Notes under the pieces: model-generated
Seen by the model: only the letters and a program-made list of their open reading frames with translations
The model's database searches: none
What the model was told of the DNA's origin: nothing
Translations under genes and position numbers: made by a program
Part shown: positions 34,389 through 46,890 of the stretch, in pieces
Layout of the letters: every line of letters begins with the position of its first letter
How positions within the stretch are numbered: position 1 is the first letter of the stretch
Origin: Liolophura sinensis
Taxonomy: Eukaryota; Mollusca; Polyplacophora; Chitonida; Chitonidae
Direction of reading: 5' to 3'
NCBI RefSeq assembly: GCF_032854445.1
Contig: NC_088297.1
Location: forward strand, 5,209,991-5,269,990
Length of the DNA: 60,000 bases

Positions 34389-34418
34389 CTGCCCACTTCG
34401 TCTGCATAACGCCATATT
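34389..34418 (-). promoter_or_regulatory. Possible TRAPPC9 promoter/first non-coding exon with YY1-type motif
   Basis: The minus strand carries AATATGGCG (34410-34418), matching the YY1 consensus AANATGGCG common just inside housekeeping start sites. A usable donor GGCAG/GTGATG follows at 34389. No convincing acceptor was found just ahead of the start codon at 33356, so this is tentative. Confidence 0.25.
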
Positions 34419-34436
34419 GAAGGGGGATTGGTGAGA

Positions 34437-34450
34437 GCGCCCTCTGGTGG
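34437..34450. promoter_or_regulatory. Consensus CTCF-type motif near the TRAPPC9 5' end
   Basis: GCGCCCTCTGGTGG matches the animal CTCF core (GCGCCCYCTRGTGG) at every position. It lies about 1.1 kb upstream of the TRAPPC9 start codon. Binding is inference. Confidence 0.5.
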
Positions 34451-35749
34451 AAGTTGTAAGAAGTGTACCATCCATGGGGAGATCACTCTCAGTAACTTGC
34501 TTCTTCACCCTGACCCCAAACGGGGCATGAACAATCTTTCAAAGTTATTAAAGACACATTCTTAACTTTTTTTTCTGACATACTTATGTAACCACGCGAG
34601 TGTGGGTTGCGACTCTACATGGCAAAATAGTGTGCAAAATAGATGTAACTGTAGTTAATAAATTTTAGCTAGCTGATGGAATGAATATAAACTAACTGTA
34701 CATTTATTAATTTTATTATTTATTAATTAGAATCGCGGAATTTTTCTTTTTCCTTTTGCTGTGGAGAAGGGGTGAGAACAGCACTTTGGCGAATGTGACC
34801 ACCATGCGGCACAGTGAATATTTAACGGGTATAAACCTATCCGGAATTAAAACTGCAGCCGAAGTAGCCAATGTTGGAACAGAACACGCGACCTCATGGA
34901 TGCTAGTAAGCCCTACCCACTCACTCACTCGTGGGTGCAAGTCCTTAACTCAATCTCAACCAGCCAGCGATGCCCCTTTATGGTGTCATGGGTGTCTAGT
35001 CCAACGGTTCATTACTTCAACGTATTTTTACCCACGCATCGAATAAAAGTTTCCCTAACCTTGAAGATGGTACTCCATCTGAGTAAGTACCTGCAGTAAT
35101 CCGGTCATCTTACATGAAGTTCATTGAAAGTTATTGGCAGGAAAACTTGGATGATCTTCAGGAAGATACCGTTAGCTTTATATATAGATGAAGAATTCTT
35201 GGGTACGATTTTAGAACACAATCAAAACAATTAACGGAGAATTTCACGAAGGGAGTTATGTCTACATACACGTAGTTGCTTATATGTCACTTATGTATGT
35301 ATATACGAACAGATAACATCATAAACTTTTGACCATGAAAAGACAAAAAAAAAAAAAAATAGACTAAGTAAAGGTATGCGCATATAACATTGGGCAATGT
35401 AATATATCACGTCTTGTGACGTATCAGTGACGTATCACTTTGCATACTGATGTACATGCCACGCGGTCTTCTCTGAATAAAGCAGTGCGGCTTGGGGCCT
35501 TCAACGATGAAGACGTGTTGTCTTATCTTTCTCTGGTGTATTACTGTGCTAGACTATAGAATGGCGTGAAGTCTTTCTAGTACGGTAGATCAATATACAA
35601 AAGGCAACAACACCTATAGCTTTCTTGCGCCGTCGAAAGACTAAGTTAGACCATTCAGGCTAACGCCCCCACCCCCAATATCTTGTCATAATACATGTAG
35701 GCTATAGCAATAGCTAACTTATGTATGTTACGGGAAAGAGTCTAGGTGA

Positions 35750-35836
35750 TTCCAGGTTTCCTCCCACCATAATGCTGGCTGCCGTATTCTTGAGTACGGC
35801 GTAAAACACTAATCAAACAAATAAATAAAATAAATT
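35750..35836 (+). repeat. 5'-truncated family 1 SINE with target-site duplication
   Basis: Its 3' part from ccaggtttcctcccaccata to the aaat tail is flanked by TAGGTGA at 35743-35749 and 35837-35843. Confidence 0.8.
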
Positions 35837-35893
35837 TAGGTGACTACTAGAATACTTATCACTACTTGACCTGAAAAAGGTCTATGGCCAAAA

Positions 35894-35990
35894 CATTGTC
35901 TGTATTTCAGCCAGATGCCTTTCAGCCATTGTCTGTATTTCAGCCAGATGTCTTTCAGCCATTGTCTGTCTTTCAGCCAGATGTCTTTCA
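35894..35990. repeat. 33-bp tandem repeat, 3 copies
   Basis: The unit is cattgtctgtatttcagcca plus gatgtctttcagc. Confidence 0.9.
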
Positions 35991-36284
35991 GATTATTTTT
36001 GAGAACTTTTTTGAATATTTGTACATGTAGGCTGTATGTGTTTCAAGTAAGAATATTATCGTTCGTCAACGTTTGACAAGTAATACCACAAAGACTGATA
36101 CGGAAGAAAAACTGTGTATGACCATATCGTATTTATGTTATAAGCATTTTATTTTTAGTATGTGGAACTGAAGAATAGCCTCATAGTATTTGTTAGATCC
36201 TGCGTGTTGTGTGACGATTTCAACCAACGTAAAGTTATTACTGTAAAAAATAGTGTGTCAAGGTTATTCCAACAAACCCCTTCA

Positions 36285-36450
36285 CCTGCCCCGATAGCAC
36301 AGCTGATAGAGCTAGATAAAAGAGCGGTGGAAATCCGTCCAGCAACAAGGAGGCACATTAATTGCACTCTAAGGATACCCCCGTCGTCATACGACTGAAA
36401 AATTCTTAAGTACGACATTAAACCTCAATCACTCACTCACTCAATCCCCT
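36285..36450 (+). repeat. Family 2 SINE, internally shortened
   Basis: The tRNA-like head gatagcacagctgatagagc is followed by the segment of family 2 from agagcggtggaaatccgtcc and a cactcactcactc tail. Confidence 0.75.
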
Positions 36451-36529
36451 TCACTCCAAGTTTCAAGTTTTACAATGAGTATAATTCTCTTGTAAGTAAA
36501 TATGGACGGAGCATGCAGAATCTCTGTCT

Positions 36530-36905
36530 AGTTCCGCTTAACCCAGGGCTATGGGCGGATATGCATGTGTTGAATTAAATCGTTACCTTGGATAGATGAA
36601 CTGTTGCAATCAAAGCGCAACTGAGATACATATTTTGTTATCGACAACTGATAATCTAACATAGTACACGATTTGTTTTCAATCAGTCGCCTAGAGCATA
36701 CCTTGCGTCTTTCCCACATTACTGAAAACCGTTAACTGATTCTCTTTACATGATTCCGTCCCATTTTTGTACTTATATACTTTCTTAGTTCTTTGGTGGT
36801 TTGTGTTATACGTCGGTTTGGAAACTGGCCTTATGATTATTGACCTGGAACGTCCTTATTGGTTGACGGCTGGTATACGAATGTGTGTTTCGACGCATAG
36901 ATTCA
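36530..36905 (+). repeat. Dispersed repeat of about 350 bp, copy 1
   Basis: It shares long blocks with 52510-52865, such as aactgagatacatattttgt and tgattccgtcccatttt. It ends in the same ttgacggctggtatacgaat motif. Confidence 0.8.
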
Positions 36906-36924
36906 TGTGTCCCTGAAGCGAACT

Positions 36925-37165
36925 GATCGTGGACGAATGGTTAAAGCGGTTGCTTTTCAGTCACTAAGTCACGTGAGACGTTGGTTCAAACCCAGTCTCT
37001 GAAAAGGCAATTTTTAGATTGCCATGCCTTCATTGTGCTCAAGGGTTTGGTGGCAGTATATATTTGTTAGTATTCTCACGTGTGTTCTTGCAGGGAGTTC
37101 GTTGAAAACCACTTATCTCCCGCCCATATGACATATAGGCGTATATCACAGGTGGATAGGTTCCT
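36925..37165 (+). repeat. tRNA-derived sequence, probable head of another SINE
   Basis: tggacgaatggttaaagcgg resembles a tRNA D-arm/A box. gttggttcaaacccagtctc resembles a T-arm/B box about 65 nt later. No clear acceptor stem can be paired, and SINE-like DNA follows. Confidence 0.5.
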
Positions 37166-38770
37166 CACTAACTCACTAACTGGCTAAAGATTTAGTGCTT
37201 TACTCCTCCAATAAAACTAGCCGTTATTGTGTATAAGTGAAATATTATTGACTATGGCATGAAACATAAAAAGGCACCAACCAACCATATATTCTTAAAC
37301 ACGCTTCTGCTTCCGTCTCTTGATCACACTTTGTTGGCCGAAAGATCGACCTCTCAAAGTGACGCGCGATCCTTCCCCGATCGGGTCATGCCTGTAAGAT
37401 TTTGAAATTGACAGTCATTGTCATAGCTTGCTATGAGCGTAGCATGAGAGATCCCAACCAAGTACCGGAATGGACATAACGCTGTTTATTACCGCATTTT
37501 CCTCCGAAACGTACAATAGCGGTGAAATTACACTGTAATTTTCTTAAAAAACGAATGAAAGAATTTCAGGTAATGTCGAGATTGAACACACAGGTTTTAA
37601 CACTGAAGTGGTTCTTTTGAAGATAATTCATGTACTCGAGAAGAACCCAGTTTGTCCTGTGACTTCATGTGAAAGAACTCCCCCCCCCCCACCCCCCAGT
37701 TACACACACCACCAGAAACTACATGTAAAATATCTCTTTCTTTTACGTTTTTTTTCTTGACCAGATTCAAATATTGGCATTCGAAGGAGGGATTTATGGA
37801 ATGGGTCAGTATTCTTGTTCGTCACAGCTTTTTTCTTTCTCTCTGAACCATTTATATACGAGTTATGTGTTTTTAAGCAAATTATACGGTGCACGTCATA
37901 AGCCAAACGTACACGGTAATTCACGGTCTCTGTGGCATTATCGACGCCCCAAAACATAAATATCATCATTAAAACTACCTTATTAAATTAAAATGCATTT
38001 AATTCCAGTTCAATCAAATTTATAAACAGTAAGAAAGAGTGCTTCTGCTTGTTTGAAGGTTACAACACAGTCAAGATTAAATGAGGTGAAGCCTTTTAAA
38101 TATGACTCGACTTATGTTATATTACGTGACATATATGTCAGGAATTTAAGATCTAAATATCATATCTTAAAAATGAGAGAATTAGCACTGCCCAATTGTA
38201 TAAATGATAGAATCTGAAGGCGAATAAAAAACGATATTTACACACATTAGTGTTATTTTTTTAAATACAACTCAGTGATTTTGTCTCTTATTTAAAAAGA
38301 ACACAGAGGGTCTATAATGTTTGTTGCTTGTCAAGAACATGGTTTTCAAATGATTAGTACATAAAGTCACAATCAGTTTTTGAAATAACAAGCCCCCTGT
38401 GTACAAGAAAGACGGTCATGTCTCACACGTGCATATGATGTCCTATTTTTGACCAATCAATTTATTTGCCTCAGTTTCCAATGTTCTGCGGGATAGTTGT
38501 CTGTTTCCTGTTTTGAGTAACTGGGATAGATCCCTTTAATTTACCTGCAGCATTCACGAGACAAGCTGAATGCGCCCTCAACTTTGCAAGTCACATAATT
38601 TGATAGCGTTCATCTCGCTAGTGATGTTTCTTAGTGTTAACATCGTTGTTTTTATGCAGCTATAGTTCCAACCATTGCTTTCTTTTCGTGGAATCCAGTC
38701 GCTAAACCTGGCATTTTTAACAATACAAAAACCTAAACAATTTGCATCAAATCTCGCCCATATATATAAT

Positions 38771-40130
38771 TTAGCCTGTTTCGGAAGGATGCATTCTGTA
38801 ATATGGCATAAAACCTCGACTTGTGCGAATTTTGTGAAGGATAGGTTTTCTAAAGAAGTAAACCAAGGCGACTATGATGACAAAAAGGATCATTGCTGTG
38901 GCGATTGCGGTCGCCATAGTAACAGTATAGGAGCTGTCAGTCGTATTCTGACACGCCCCAGTGTCCACTGCCATGGTTGTGACAAGTTTACCAGCGTACG
39001 ATGCCGGGCTTGAGCAAACATATCCTTCTGGAAACGCAACAGTTTTTGTGTTGAATTCCTGGAATCGATCGCCGAAACCACAAAAGGTCACACGTGCAGG
39101 AAAAGGGTTCGAGGACAGATCCATGGAAACGGCGGCTACCGGAAGTGACGTCTCTTTGACTACGTTGATGGCGTTTGAAGAAATGTTTAACATCTGTAAA
39201 CTGGGCAAGCGTGAAAACACATCCGCTGTCCATTGAACGATCTCGTTTTCGGACAGATCCAAAGTTTTCAGCTTCGGAAGATTGGCAAAGATCCCTTTGG
39301 GCAGATGAATTACTCCGGAATTTTTCATGTTCAGCTTTTCTAGAAAAGTAAGATTAGCAGAGAACAGAGCTGACAGAGATTCCACTTTTCAGACGTACTA
39401 ACTGTTCCCGGATATGTCCAGTTCTCTTAACTGCGGAGAATGGCTGAAAATTCCACCTGTGTTTGAGAGAAATCATATCCGTTGTTACTGAACCTAAGTT
39501 TCTGCAGGCTCTCGCTGGCGAAAGAAAATTCTGAGATGTCGGTGATCCGATTGTGGTCTAGATCGAGTTCCTCCAACATCGGGAAACCGTCTAGCGTAGA
39601 ATTACGGCCAGATGTTGAAATAGTTGCGCGACAAATTCAAAATACGAAGACCGCAAGAGGGATACGTTTCCTGGAATTACTAACGAAAACCATGAAGTCG
39701 TACATAGTCCAATGCCACGTCCACAACCGAAAAGTACTGGAATGTCGGCTTCATCAGACAAGGCCAGTAAAAAACTCAAACTCAATCGCATTTAAAGGTC
39801 TGATGACGCTTAAGCGTTGGAGTGAGGAATGATACAAACTCTCGCCAAGGTCTGCTTCCGTTTCTTCTGACATTACCATATGATCCATGACGAGGGTCTC
39901 CAAGTCGCTAAGGTTGCCCCGAGAACTGCTTCAGGTTTGAAACAGCGTTTTTTATTGTAAGAGACTTAATGGTTATGTTCGTCAGATTTCCTAGAACGTC
40001 CTCAGCTGTTAGAGTTATGACAGTCTCTGAAATCTGTACGTCTGTTATGTTAGCTTCGTGGAGGTGGGAGATACTTAGTCTGACTGCAGATCATCGTCTG
40101 CTCTTTGCACGTGCAAGGCCTACACGTCAC
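38771..40130 (-). pseudogene. Leucine-rich-repeat receptor (Toll-like ectodomain) pseudogene
   Basis: The minus strand encodes consecutive LRR pieces in shifting frames. VRLSISHLHEANITDV and VLGNLTNITIKSL come first, then LSDLETLVMDHMVM and LRILNLSRNYFNIWP. LEELDLDHNRITDIS, PQLRELDISGNS and LPKLKTLDLSENEIVQW follow, ending with an LRR C-terminal cap with cysteines, a transmembrane helix (about 38830-38890) and a short basic tail. At least three frame shifts and in-frame stops (for example TAG and TGA just before 39385) break it. The long downstream frame begins at GTG, not ATG. No TIR domain follows the membrane segment; the frame stops about 25 residues later. Intact relatives would be cell-surface innate recognition receptors. 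Unannotated introns could explain some but not all breaks. Confidence 0.75.
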
Positions 40131-41611
40131 TTCCGGTTCCGGCTCAATCTGCGCATGACAGGATGTAATATAACACCAAACTATAATGACCGAAGTGATA
40201 AGGTCACCTTCCATGTTTGCCTCATTTGGTACTTTCGGTTATCTTTAACCCCCGGATCTTTAATCACCTGTGAAATAAGAAAGTTTTAGTTCAAAGCACA
40301 ACCAAACCAACAACAAAGTTAAGCGTGACGAAATGCTAAAAAGGCTAAAGCACACTTTTTCAATTTATACACTGGCGATTGAAAGATAGTTATTAAATGT
40401 TTTCAGTATACAGCTACAACAATAGTGTCATGATTGGCAAATGGTCACACGTTACTGGTGAAATCCAGCCTCTTTTATATTATCTATCCATAATGGTTTG
40501 GATAATTCTTTGCCAAAACCCTCCTCAAAGACCATTGTTCTAATTAAGTTACACGGCTACAAAGGGTTGACTTATAGAGTTACTAGGGGATGTATAGAGT
40601 TGCGTACATTTTTTTCTGCACTCAGCTGAGTGGTGTCAAGAATATTTCATTTGTGCATTTGCACTGAGGAAACGGGTGGGACCCTATACAAAACCGCGGT
40701 AAATCTATACTTTCGTCATTTATTTCGTCGGAAACGACATGGTCGCTAGCTGTGTTATACGCGAAGACGAAATAAGGGCTTACATGCATCACGAAGTTTT
40801 TGTAAAACTGAATCCTGGTTGAAACTGAGAGCATGCCGAAAACAACCCACCAATTTTGCTGTTTGCTGACAACGAGCGGATTCATTTCACTTCCCACTGC
40901 AGTATATATATGTAGGCCCACATGAGCCGATTGTGTACGATAAGTTAAACAGACTGAGTAACACGATATTCACAGCCTGTGTACGCGACTCAGACCAGAC
41001 GCCCCCCCCCCCCACCCGCCACTCCCACTTAGTTAACACAGCTAAACAAATTTATGTGCTGTTTTTCTTTTTTCTTTTCCATAGGTATAATATCATAGCT
41101 AATACTACTATTTAGATACCGTGCATCTAGAACGGCTTGTTATGTTCAACTTGGCCCGTTTTAAAAGCCAAAGCCGTTTTAAATACATCCTTCTTGACGG
41201 CACCCGTGGCTCCGTTATCTTGATGTCACTATGGTGCAATCATATAGACTTATATTTTACTTTTCTATGAGTAGTGCCAGAGTTTTGCCACTTCATACCT
41301 CAGGCACTTATCGTGTGCCTTGTGTGATATTACTGACCCTCACAAAATATGCACACTAAAATATCGACGGCCTCGCCTTTATTGCTTAACAGCAGTGGCG
41401 TCGGAAGCAGTTCAGCAGGCACGGCCATGGTCGTACCACTTTTCAACCAGAAGGGGAAAAAACCGCAAAAAAAGTAAAAAAATCAATTAAATAATCAAAA
41501 GTAAAATAGAAACAATTTACTGGTGACCAACAATATGAAGGACCATGCACACACTGTATACTGTATAGTGAACTGTATACCCTCAAGCCCATACAAGTTC
41601 AATGAATCTGG

Positions 41612-41755
41612 TCTACCAGCAACCTGGGGATGGTCGTGGCTTTCCGCCGGGTTGTGCCCGGTTTCCACCCACCATAATGCTGGTCGCCGTCGTATAAGTG
41701 AAATATTCTTGAGTACGGCGTAAAACACCAATCAAATAAATAAATAAATAAATCT
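41612..41755 (+). repeat. 5'-truncated family 1 SINE
   Basis: The 3' half with core tataagtgaaatattcttga and an (aaat)n tail is well preserved. Confidence 0.85.
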
Positions 41756-43689
41756 AATATGTGAAGAATAAACACCCGGTAAAACGATCTCAGGGCATCC
41801 CAAAGCATTTAGCTCTCGAGCATCATCACCCCCACGTATCAGGCATGATGAGTGTCTGAGGTGTCAGAACTCTGGCACTACTCCAAGAAAAGTAAATATA
41901 AGGATGTAGGACTGCACTGTAGTGACTTCAAAATAACGGACGGAAGGTGCCGTCAAGTACGACAGTGTACACACGCTCAGTATCTATCTAACACCAGTGG
42001 TTTTGGAGTTGTGCAAGATTTCTGTACAAAATTTGCTTGTGGTGGCAGTGGTGTAAAGCGCAAGGAGAAAGCGGCGAATGCGGAGTATGCATGTATAGTA
42101 CAGTCACCAGTCACTGGATTAACAGTAAAATTATGACTGAATACAATTATTTGTAGGGCATATATATTCAGTAATAATTTTATTATCGATCCAATGAGTA
42201 AAATGTGTGGTTTGGTAGGTAATGTTCACTGAAGACCACTGGCTTCATTCCGCTACACGAATTGCGGGGTCAAACCCGAACCTGGACAAGGAATCTGACT
42301 TTATCGCGGTCTCTGTCTTTGGTTACGATAAGCTTTTGATGACGACCATGTGGTCGTTAGCGCAGTCCAACGCTGTCTTCTACCATTATGGGATGGAAAT
42401 ATGTACGTCACACATAGAAATGTTTGCCACTAACTGGCCAAAGCTCCACCCATAACACAGACTGCCAGCGTATAAACGTCAAGGTCTTGATTATGGCGTT
42501 AAACAATAATCCGATAAACAAATGAATAAATTTCACAAATTTGGCACACACACTGAGATCTCTCAATGGGTAATAATCTGAAAATCACAAAATCAAAAGT
42601 TCCTCTCTTACGTTTTGAACGTCGAGGGTTTACTTCGTTTTCCTCAAACCACAAAAATGACGAGTGTCGAAAGCATCATCGACATATTCTAGCATGAGCA
42701 CGCTGTTAAATACCAATCAGACAATCAGGACTAGTCACAATTTACTGAACGTCTTACTCGGTGTAAACCATCGACCTTTGGCAAGTCACTAACCTACTTG
42801 CCCACTGTAATGTACAGATTTACACGCAATATGTGTTCTCCAACGAGCGTAAGGATGTGAAAATGGCTCTACGAATGATGTAGACTCCTTAATTATTGTC
42901 CACAATTAAGCCCCGCGAAGAATAAGCGGGGGATCTAAAAATTGAGGGGGATCCAGGATTGAGCCGGCTATACTGTGTCCACAGTTTCTGGTCGCTTACT
43001 TTAGCTATGAGCCACGTTTCCGGCCCCCGGTTGAATGGAGAGGGGGGAAAATACAAATATACGGCATCTTTATAAAGCATTAACTAATACAGGATACTAA
43101 ATGTGCCTTTAAGACCATCCTGCCTTTTTCAAACGATATTGAAAAATAAAATACCCTTAATTGCCGTACGGTAGGACACCTGTTACCTCAACAAATGTAA
43201 ATACGTTTAGATATATATATACGAGAAAAATTCTGACGAAACATTTCAAAATCTTAATATAGCCTACATACATGTGATATGCTCACCATGTACATATTGG
43301 CCAGCTGGGCTCTTCTTGTCCCCGTATTAGCTAAGCAGATACTGTCGACCTGTATAGATAGGCGCTTCAGTGTTACTTTACACAACACCGGATTCTACGC
43401 TATAGCTAGTCGGCATTGGATGTGTCAGTGCATCTGAGAAACGACATTATAGAGTTGTATCTTCACATGATGTCATAGCTGACATATGACAATGCATATC
43501 TCGTTGAGTTTTCCAGTGCGTGCACAGACGGTTAAAATACTGTTATACAGATGTATGCGATTTACAGTATAAATTAAGGTATAGTAAACACAGCGGATTC
43601 ATAACGTCATTTACTGTTACTTAAGATGCAGAAATTTATATTAAATGTAACACCCGGGTCGAGAGAAAACAAATGATTTAAAGTGGTAC

Positions 43690-43950
43690 TTGTTGCTGAC
43701 TCGCTTGGCGCTCAGCACTGAGAGGCTACGGCAACGGAACAGAATTGGCTGGTCCGGTGTCAGTACAATGTGACTGGGTTGGGGTGTCATGTCTGGTGTC
43801 TTCGGCATGATACTTCAGTGCAGCACTTTGGCGACATGGACTCGCCCTGCCACAAGAAGACACCGTATGCTAGTATGTACATATACCTAATGACTCCTCG
43901 TCGTCATTTGACTGAAAGATTGTTAACTACGACGTTAAACCCAAAGCTTA
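43690..43950 (+). repeat. Family 3 SINE-like element
   Basis: It contains ggtgtcttcggcatgatact and ends tcgtcgtcatttgactgaaa then tacgacgttaaaccc, the same tail type as family 2. Confidence 0.7.
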
Positions 43951-43967
43951 TATATATAAATATTAAA

Positions 43968-44040
43968 TGTAACGGTTTCCACCATGATACTGGTCGTATG
44001 AGTACGGCGTAAAACGTCAATAAAATAAATAAATAAATTA
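43968..44040 (+). repeat. Family 1 SINE 3' fragment
   Basis: It comprises ggtttccaccatgatactgg, gagtacggcgtaaaacgtc and an aaat tail. Confidence 0.7.
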
Positions 44041-45739
44041 AATTTAACGGATTCATACCGTCATGTACTGTAAGCTGTATTAAGCCACATTAAATGTAGC
44101 GTATTCATAACTTCATTTAATGTAATTACATTAAATGTAATTATTCATCTTTAATTGTAAGTTATATCAAAGCTATCTGAAATGTAAGGGATTCATAAAT
44201 GCATGTAATGTAAGTTGTATAAAGATTTTGGAATTGGTCTTGCGATTATTGACCTGGAACGACCCTCGTGATTGACGGGTGGTATACGAATGTCAGTTTC
44301 ATATAGATTCTTACAAATACGGTGGATGTGAGTTCAAGTCCACTTATGCTGCATTGCTTAAATTGAATTAAACTTATCTTATTGTTATCTGTACAATATA
44401 ATTGAGAACAATTTCAAGCAACATACAAGAGCATATCCCTGAATGAATATAATTTAACAATCTAAATACAGTGTGTAAATAAGATGATATAAATTAAGAC
44501 GAAAACAAAAAAAAGAGATTATGCAAAATACAAATGATAGTACAGGATAAATAAGAGTGCAGAAGGAGACCGAAATAGGACAAGGTTTAGAGAATGTATG
44601 GCGAAAGAAAGAGCAATTTTATACATGTATATAACATTTAGAATATCCAATTTATTAAGGAAAGCTGTAACCTAAATGTACCCATAAGATGGCGAGACAA
44701 GTGATCGGTAAATTAATGTTAGCAAAAGTGGCAAGATACAGAAGGAGTAACGCTAACGACCTCTGTTAGCGATCGAGGGTGCTTTGTCAAGTAATCTTGT
44801 AGGAAGTCCCGCATGGGCCACTTTGCCTTCCATCAGTATACACTACATGTTTTAGATAGAGAGAATTCGCCAGTAACTCGTTAAAGGTCTGTTTACACCG
44901 CAAACTCCAGCCTTTCCAATTCCCCCCCCCCCCCCCCCAAACCTCCACCCCCTCGGCCTCCCCCAAAAATTAATAAATAAAATGGCGGCGATGAAGTATT
45001 CAGTGAAAAGTCCGTGAGCACAACAACAACCAATCAAACAAACAGTCAGTCGTACCTTGGCGACACTGTACATCGGTCGTCCAGGGAGAGCCAAAATAGT
45101 TGTTTTATTACACAATAAACAACGCCGAAGCATGTTGAAGACAACCGACAAATTTCAATGATGGGAAGATAATATTCAAGGCACGGAAATCCATACTGGT
45201 CAAATATAAACCCAACACACAGAGGGTAGAGGATCGAGAAATCTGATTTGAATTTCGTGCTTTGACTATCGACACATTTATTGCGCATCATTAAAACATG
45301 GGGGTCGGACAGGTTTCCCGACGCTAAATATATTTCATTCCGTTATCTCGTATTAGGAATGCTCCAAGACGAAATCGAATATGTCTGTGATCTGCTTGGC
45401 TCTGAATTTGAATTGTAAGTTTTATGCAAATAATTACCATTAGTCATCATACTTGAGGGCATAAGCCAACTTGATAATCACTTAAGGCAGAAATATCACA
45501 TCAGAACAATGATAAATAAAAAAAAAACAAATTGTATTTAGTTAAGAATCTCAGAGAAAAAGGCCCGCTCATCTTCCAGATGCAGTAATGTTGTGTTCTC
45601 CTGATGTACAAAACGCGGGCAAGTAGCAGTGAAGTAGAGACGTGGGATTTGCTCGTACTAAATTGCCTATCAAAGTGAACAAAACTGAAGGATGGCGATG
45701 TGAACCATGTGCAGGAGAGAAATTCTGATTGGTTGTTCA

Positions 45740-46015
45740 TTGTAATGACAACACAGTATTTTTCAGTATTCCTAGACCAGTGACGTCTAACCAGTGCATT
45801 CTTTTTACCTAATTCTGCTTAAGACATGGTGCTTAAGACATAGGTATAAACGTATAAATTGCTGCTGTATATGCATTTACATGAACAGTTAGAATAAAAC
45901 TCTGACTGAGGTAAGTTGACAAGAGGCCGTATTTACGCTGATTGCATGTGACCATTTGCCAGCTATCTCACTGTCGTCGCTGCTCTGGTCTTACTCTCTA
46001 TGTTGTACGTCTTTA
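45740..46015 (-). repeat. Dispersed element with tandem-repeat core, inverted copy
   Basis: Its reverse complement matches 46680-46880: one unit of the 48-bp repeat (agagtaagaccagagcagcg), then the ggcaaatggtcacatgca segment and the aattaggta and cactggtcta blocks. It carries one core unit only. Confidence 0.7.
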
Positions 46016-46342
46016 TTTACGTTGGACAATATCTTCAAACAAATTTCACTCAAGAAAAGTCGTACATCACAAATTGCCTGCTTTAGAAAACTGTGCGGGT
46101 GACAAATCCAGGCATCGCCTGATCGACAGTGGCCTTAAGTTAGGATGTTTGATAGGTATCAGGGTAAGGGCGGTGAATTAATCCGGTTTCCTAGCAACGT
46201 CCAAACACCTGACCGCAGTGATATGAGGTTAGTTCTTGGGGTCTCAGGTGCACGGCGTTAAACGCCAATTAAATAAATAAATCAACCATTACATTTAAGA
46301 CTGAGGATACCAAAAAAAATCATATGATATATAATTAAGACA

Positions 46343-46724
46343 CATAGCATGTAGAGCAAAACCAGAGCAGTGACGACAGTGTGATAGACGTACAGCGTAG
46401 AGAGTAAAACCGGAGCAGCGACGACAGTGTGATAGACGTACAGCGTAGAGAGTAAAACCGGGGCAGCGACGACAGTGTGATAGACGTACAGCAAAGAGAG
46501 TAAAACCAGAGCAGTGACGACAGTGTGATAGACGTACAGCGTAGAAAGTAAAACCGGAGCAGCGACGACAGTGTGATAGACGTACAGCAAAGAGAGTAAA
46601 ACCAGAGTAGCGACGACAGTGTGACAGGCGTACAGCATAGAGAGTAAAACCAGAGCAGCGACGACAGTGTGGTAGACGTACAACATAGAGAGTAAAACCA
46701 GAGCAGCGACGACAGTGTGATAGT
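46343..46724 (+). repeat. 48-bp tandem array, 8 copies, core of a dispersed element
   Basis: The unit is gtgtgatagacgtacagcgt, then agagagtaaaaccggagcag and cgacgaca. Unlike the 48-bp satellite at 20.7 kb it is unrelated in sequence. Confidence 0.92.
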
Positions 46725-46890
46725 TGGCAAAGGTCACACGTAACTGGTGAAATACAGTCTCTTGTGAAAATAGTAGCAAATCACATGCCCCCTAGCACCA
46801 TTGCCTAAGCATAATTAGGTCAGTAAAATGCAGTGATGTTGACTGTAATTTATCAGAAGTCACTGGTCTAGAATTACTCAAAATCCTGTG
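46725..46890 (+). repeat. Right flank of the dispersed element
   Basis: The segments ggcaaaggtcacacgtaact, tagtagcaaatcacatgccc, aattaggt and tgactgtaatttatcag recur at 50575-50790 and inverted at 45740-46015. Confidence 0.75.

Larger units (their letters stand above)
33393..38770. other. Region between TRAPPC9 and the LRR pseudogene
   Basis: No coding exon is recognised. It contains the CTCF and YY1 motifs, SINE copies, a 33-bp repeat, a tRNA-like head and a poly-C run near 37681. Short ORFs here show no family features. Confidence 0.55.
40131..45740. other. Gene-poor region with scattered SINEs
   Basis: No exon with family features was recognised. It includes SINE pieces at 41612-41755, 43690-43950 and 43968-44040, a SINE-like element around 42215-42530, and poly-C runs near 41003 and 44922. 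A fragment at 40432-40480 shares ggtcacacgttactggtgaa with the dispersed element at 46725. Confidence 0.5.

Noticed and set aside
36925-37010. Functional tRNA gene
   Set aside because: A- and B-box-like segments are present, but no acceptor stem can be paired and SINE-like DNA follows.
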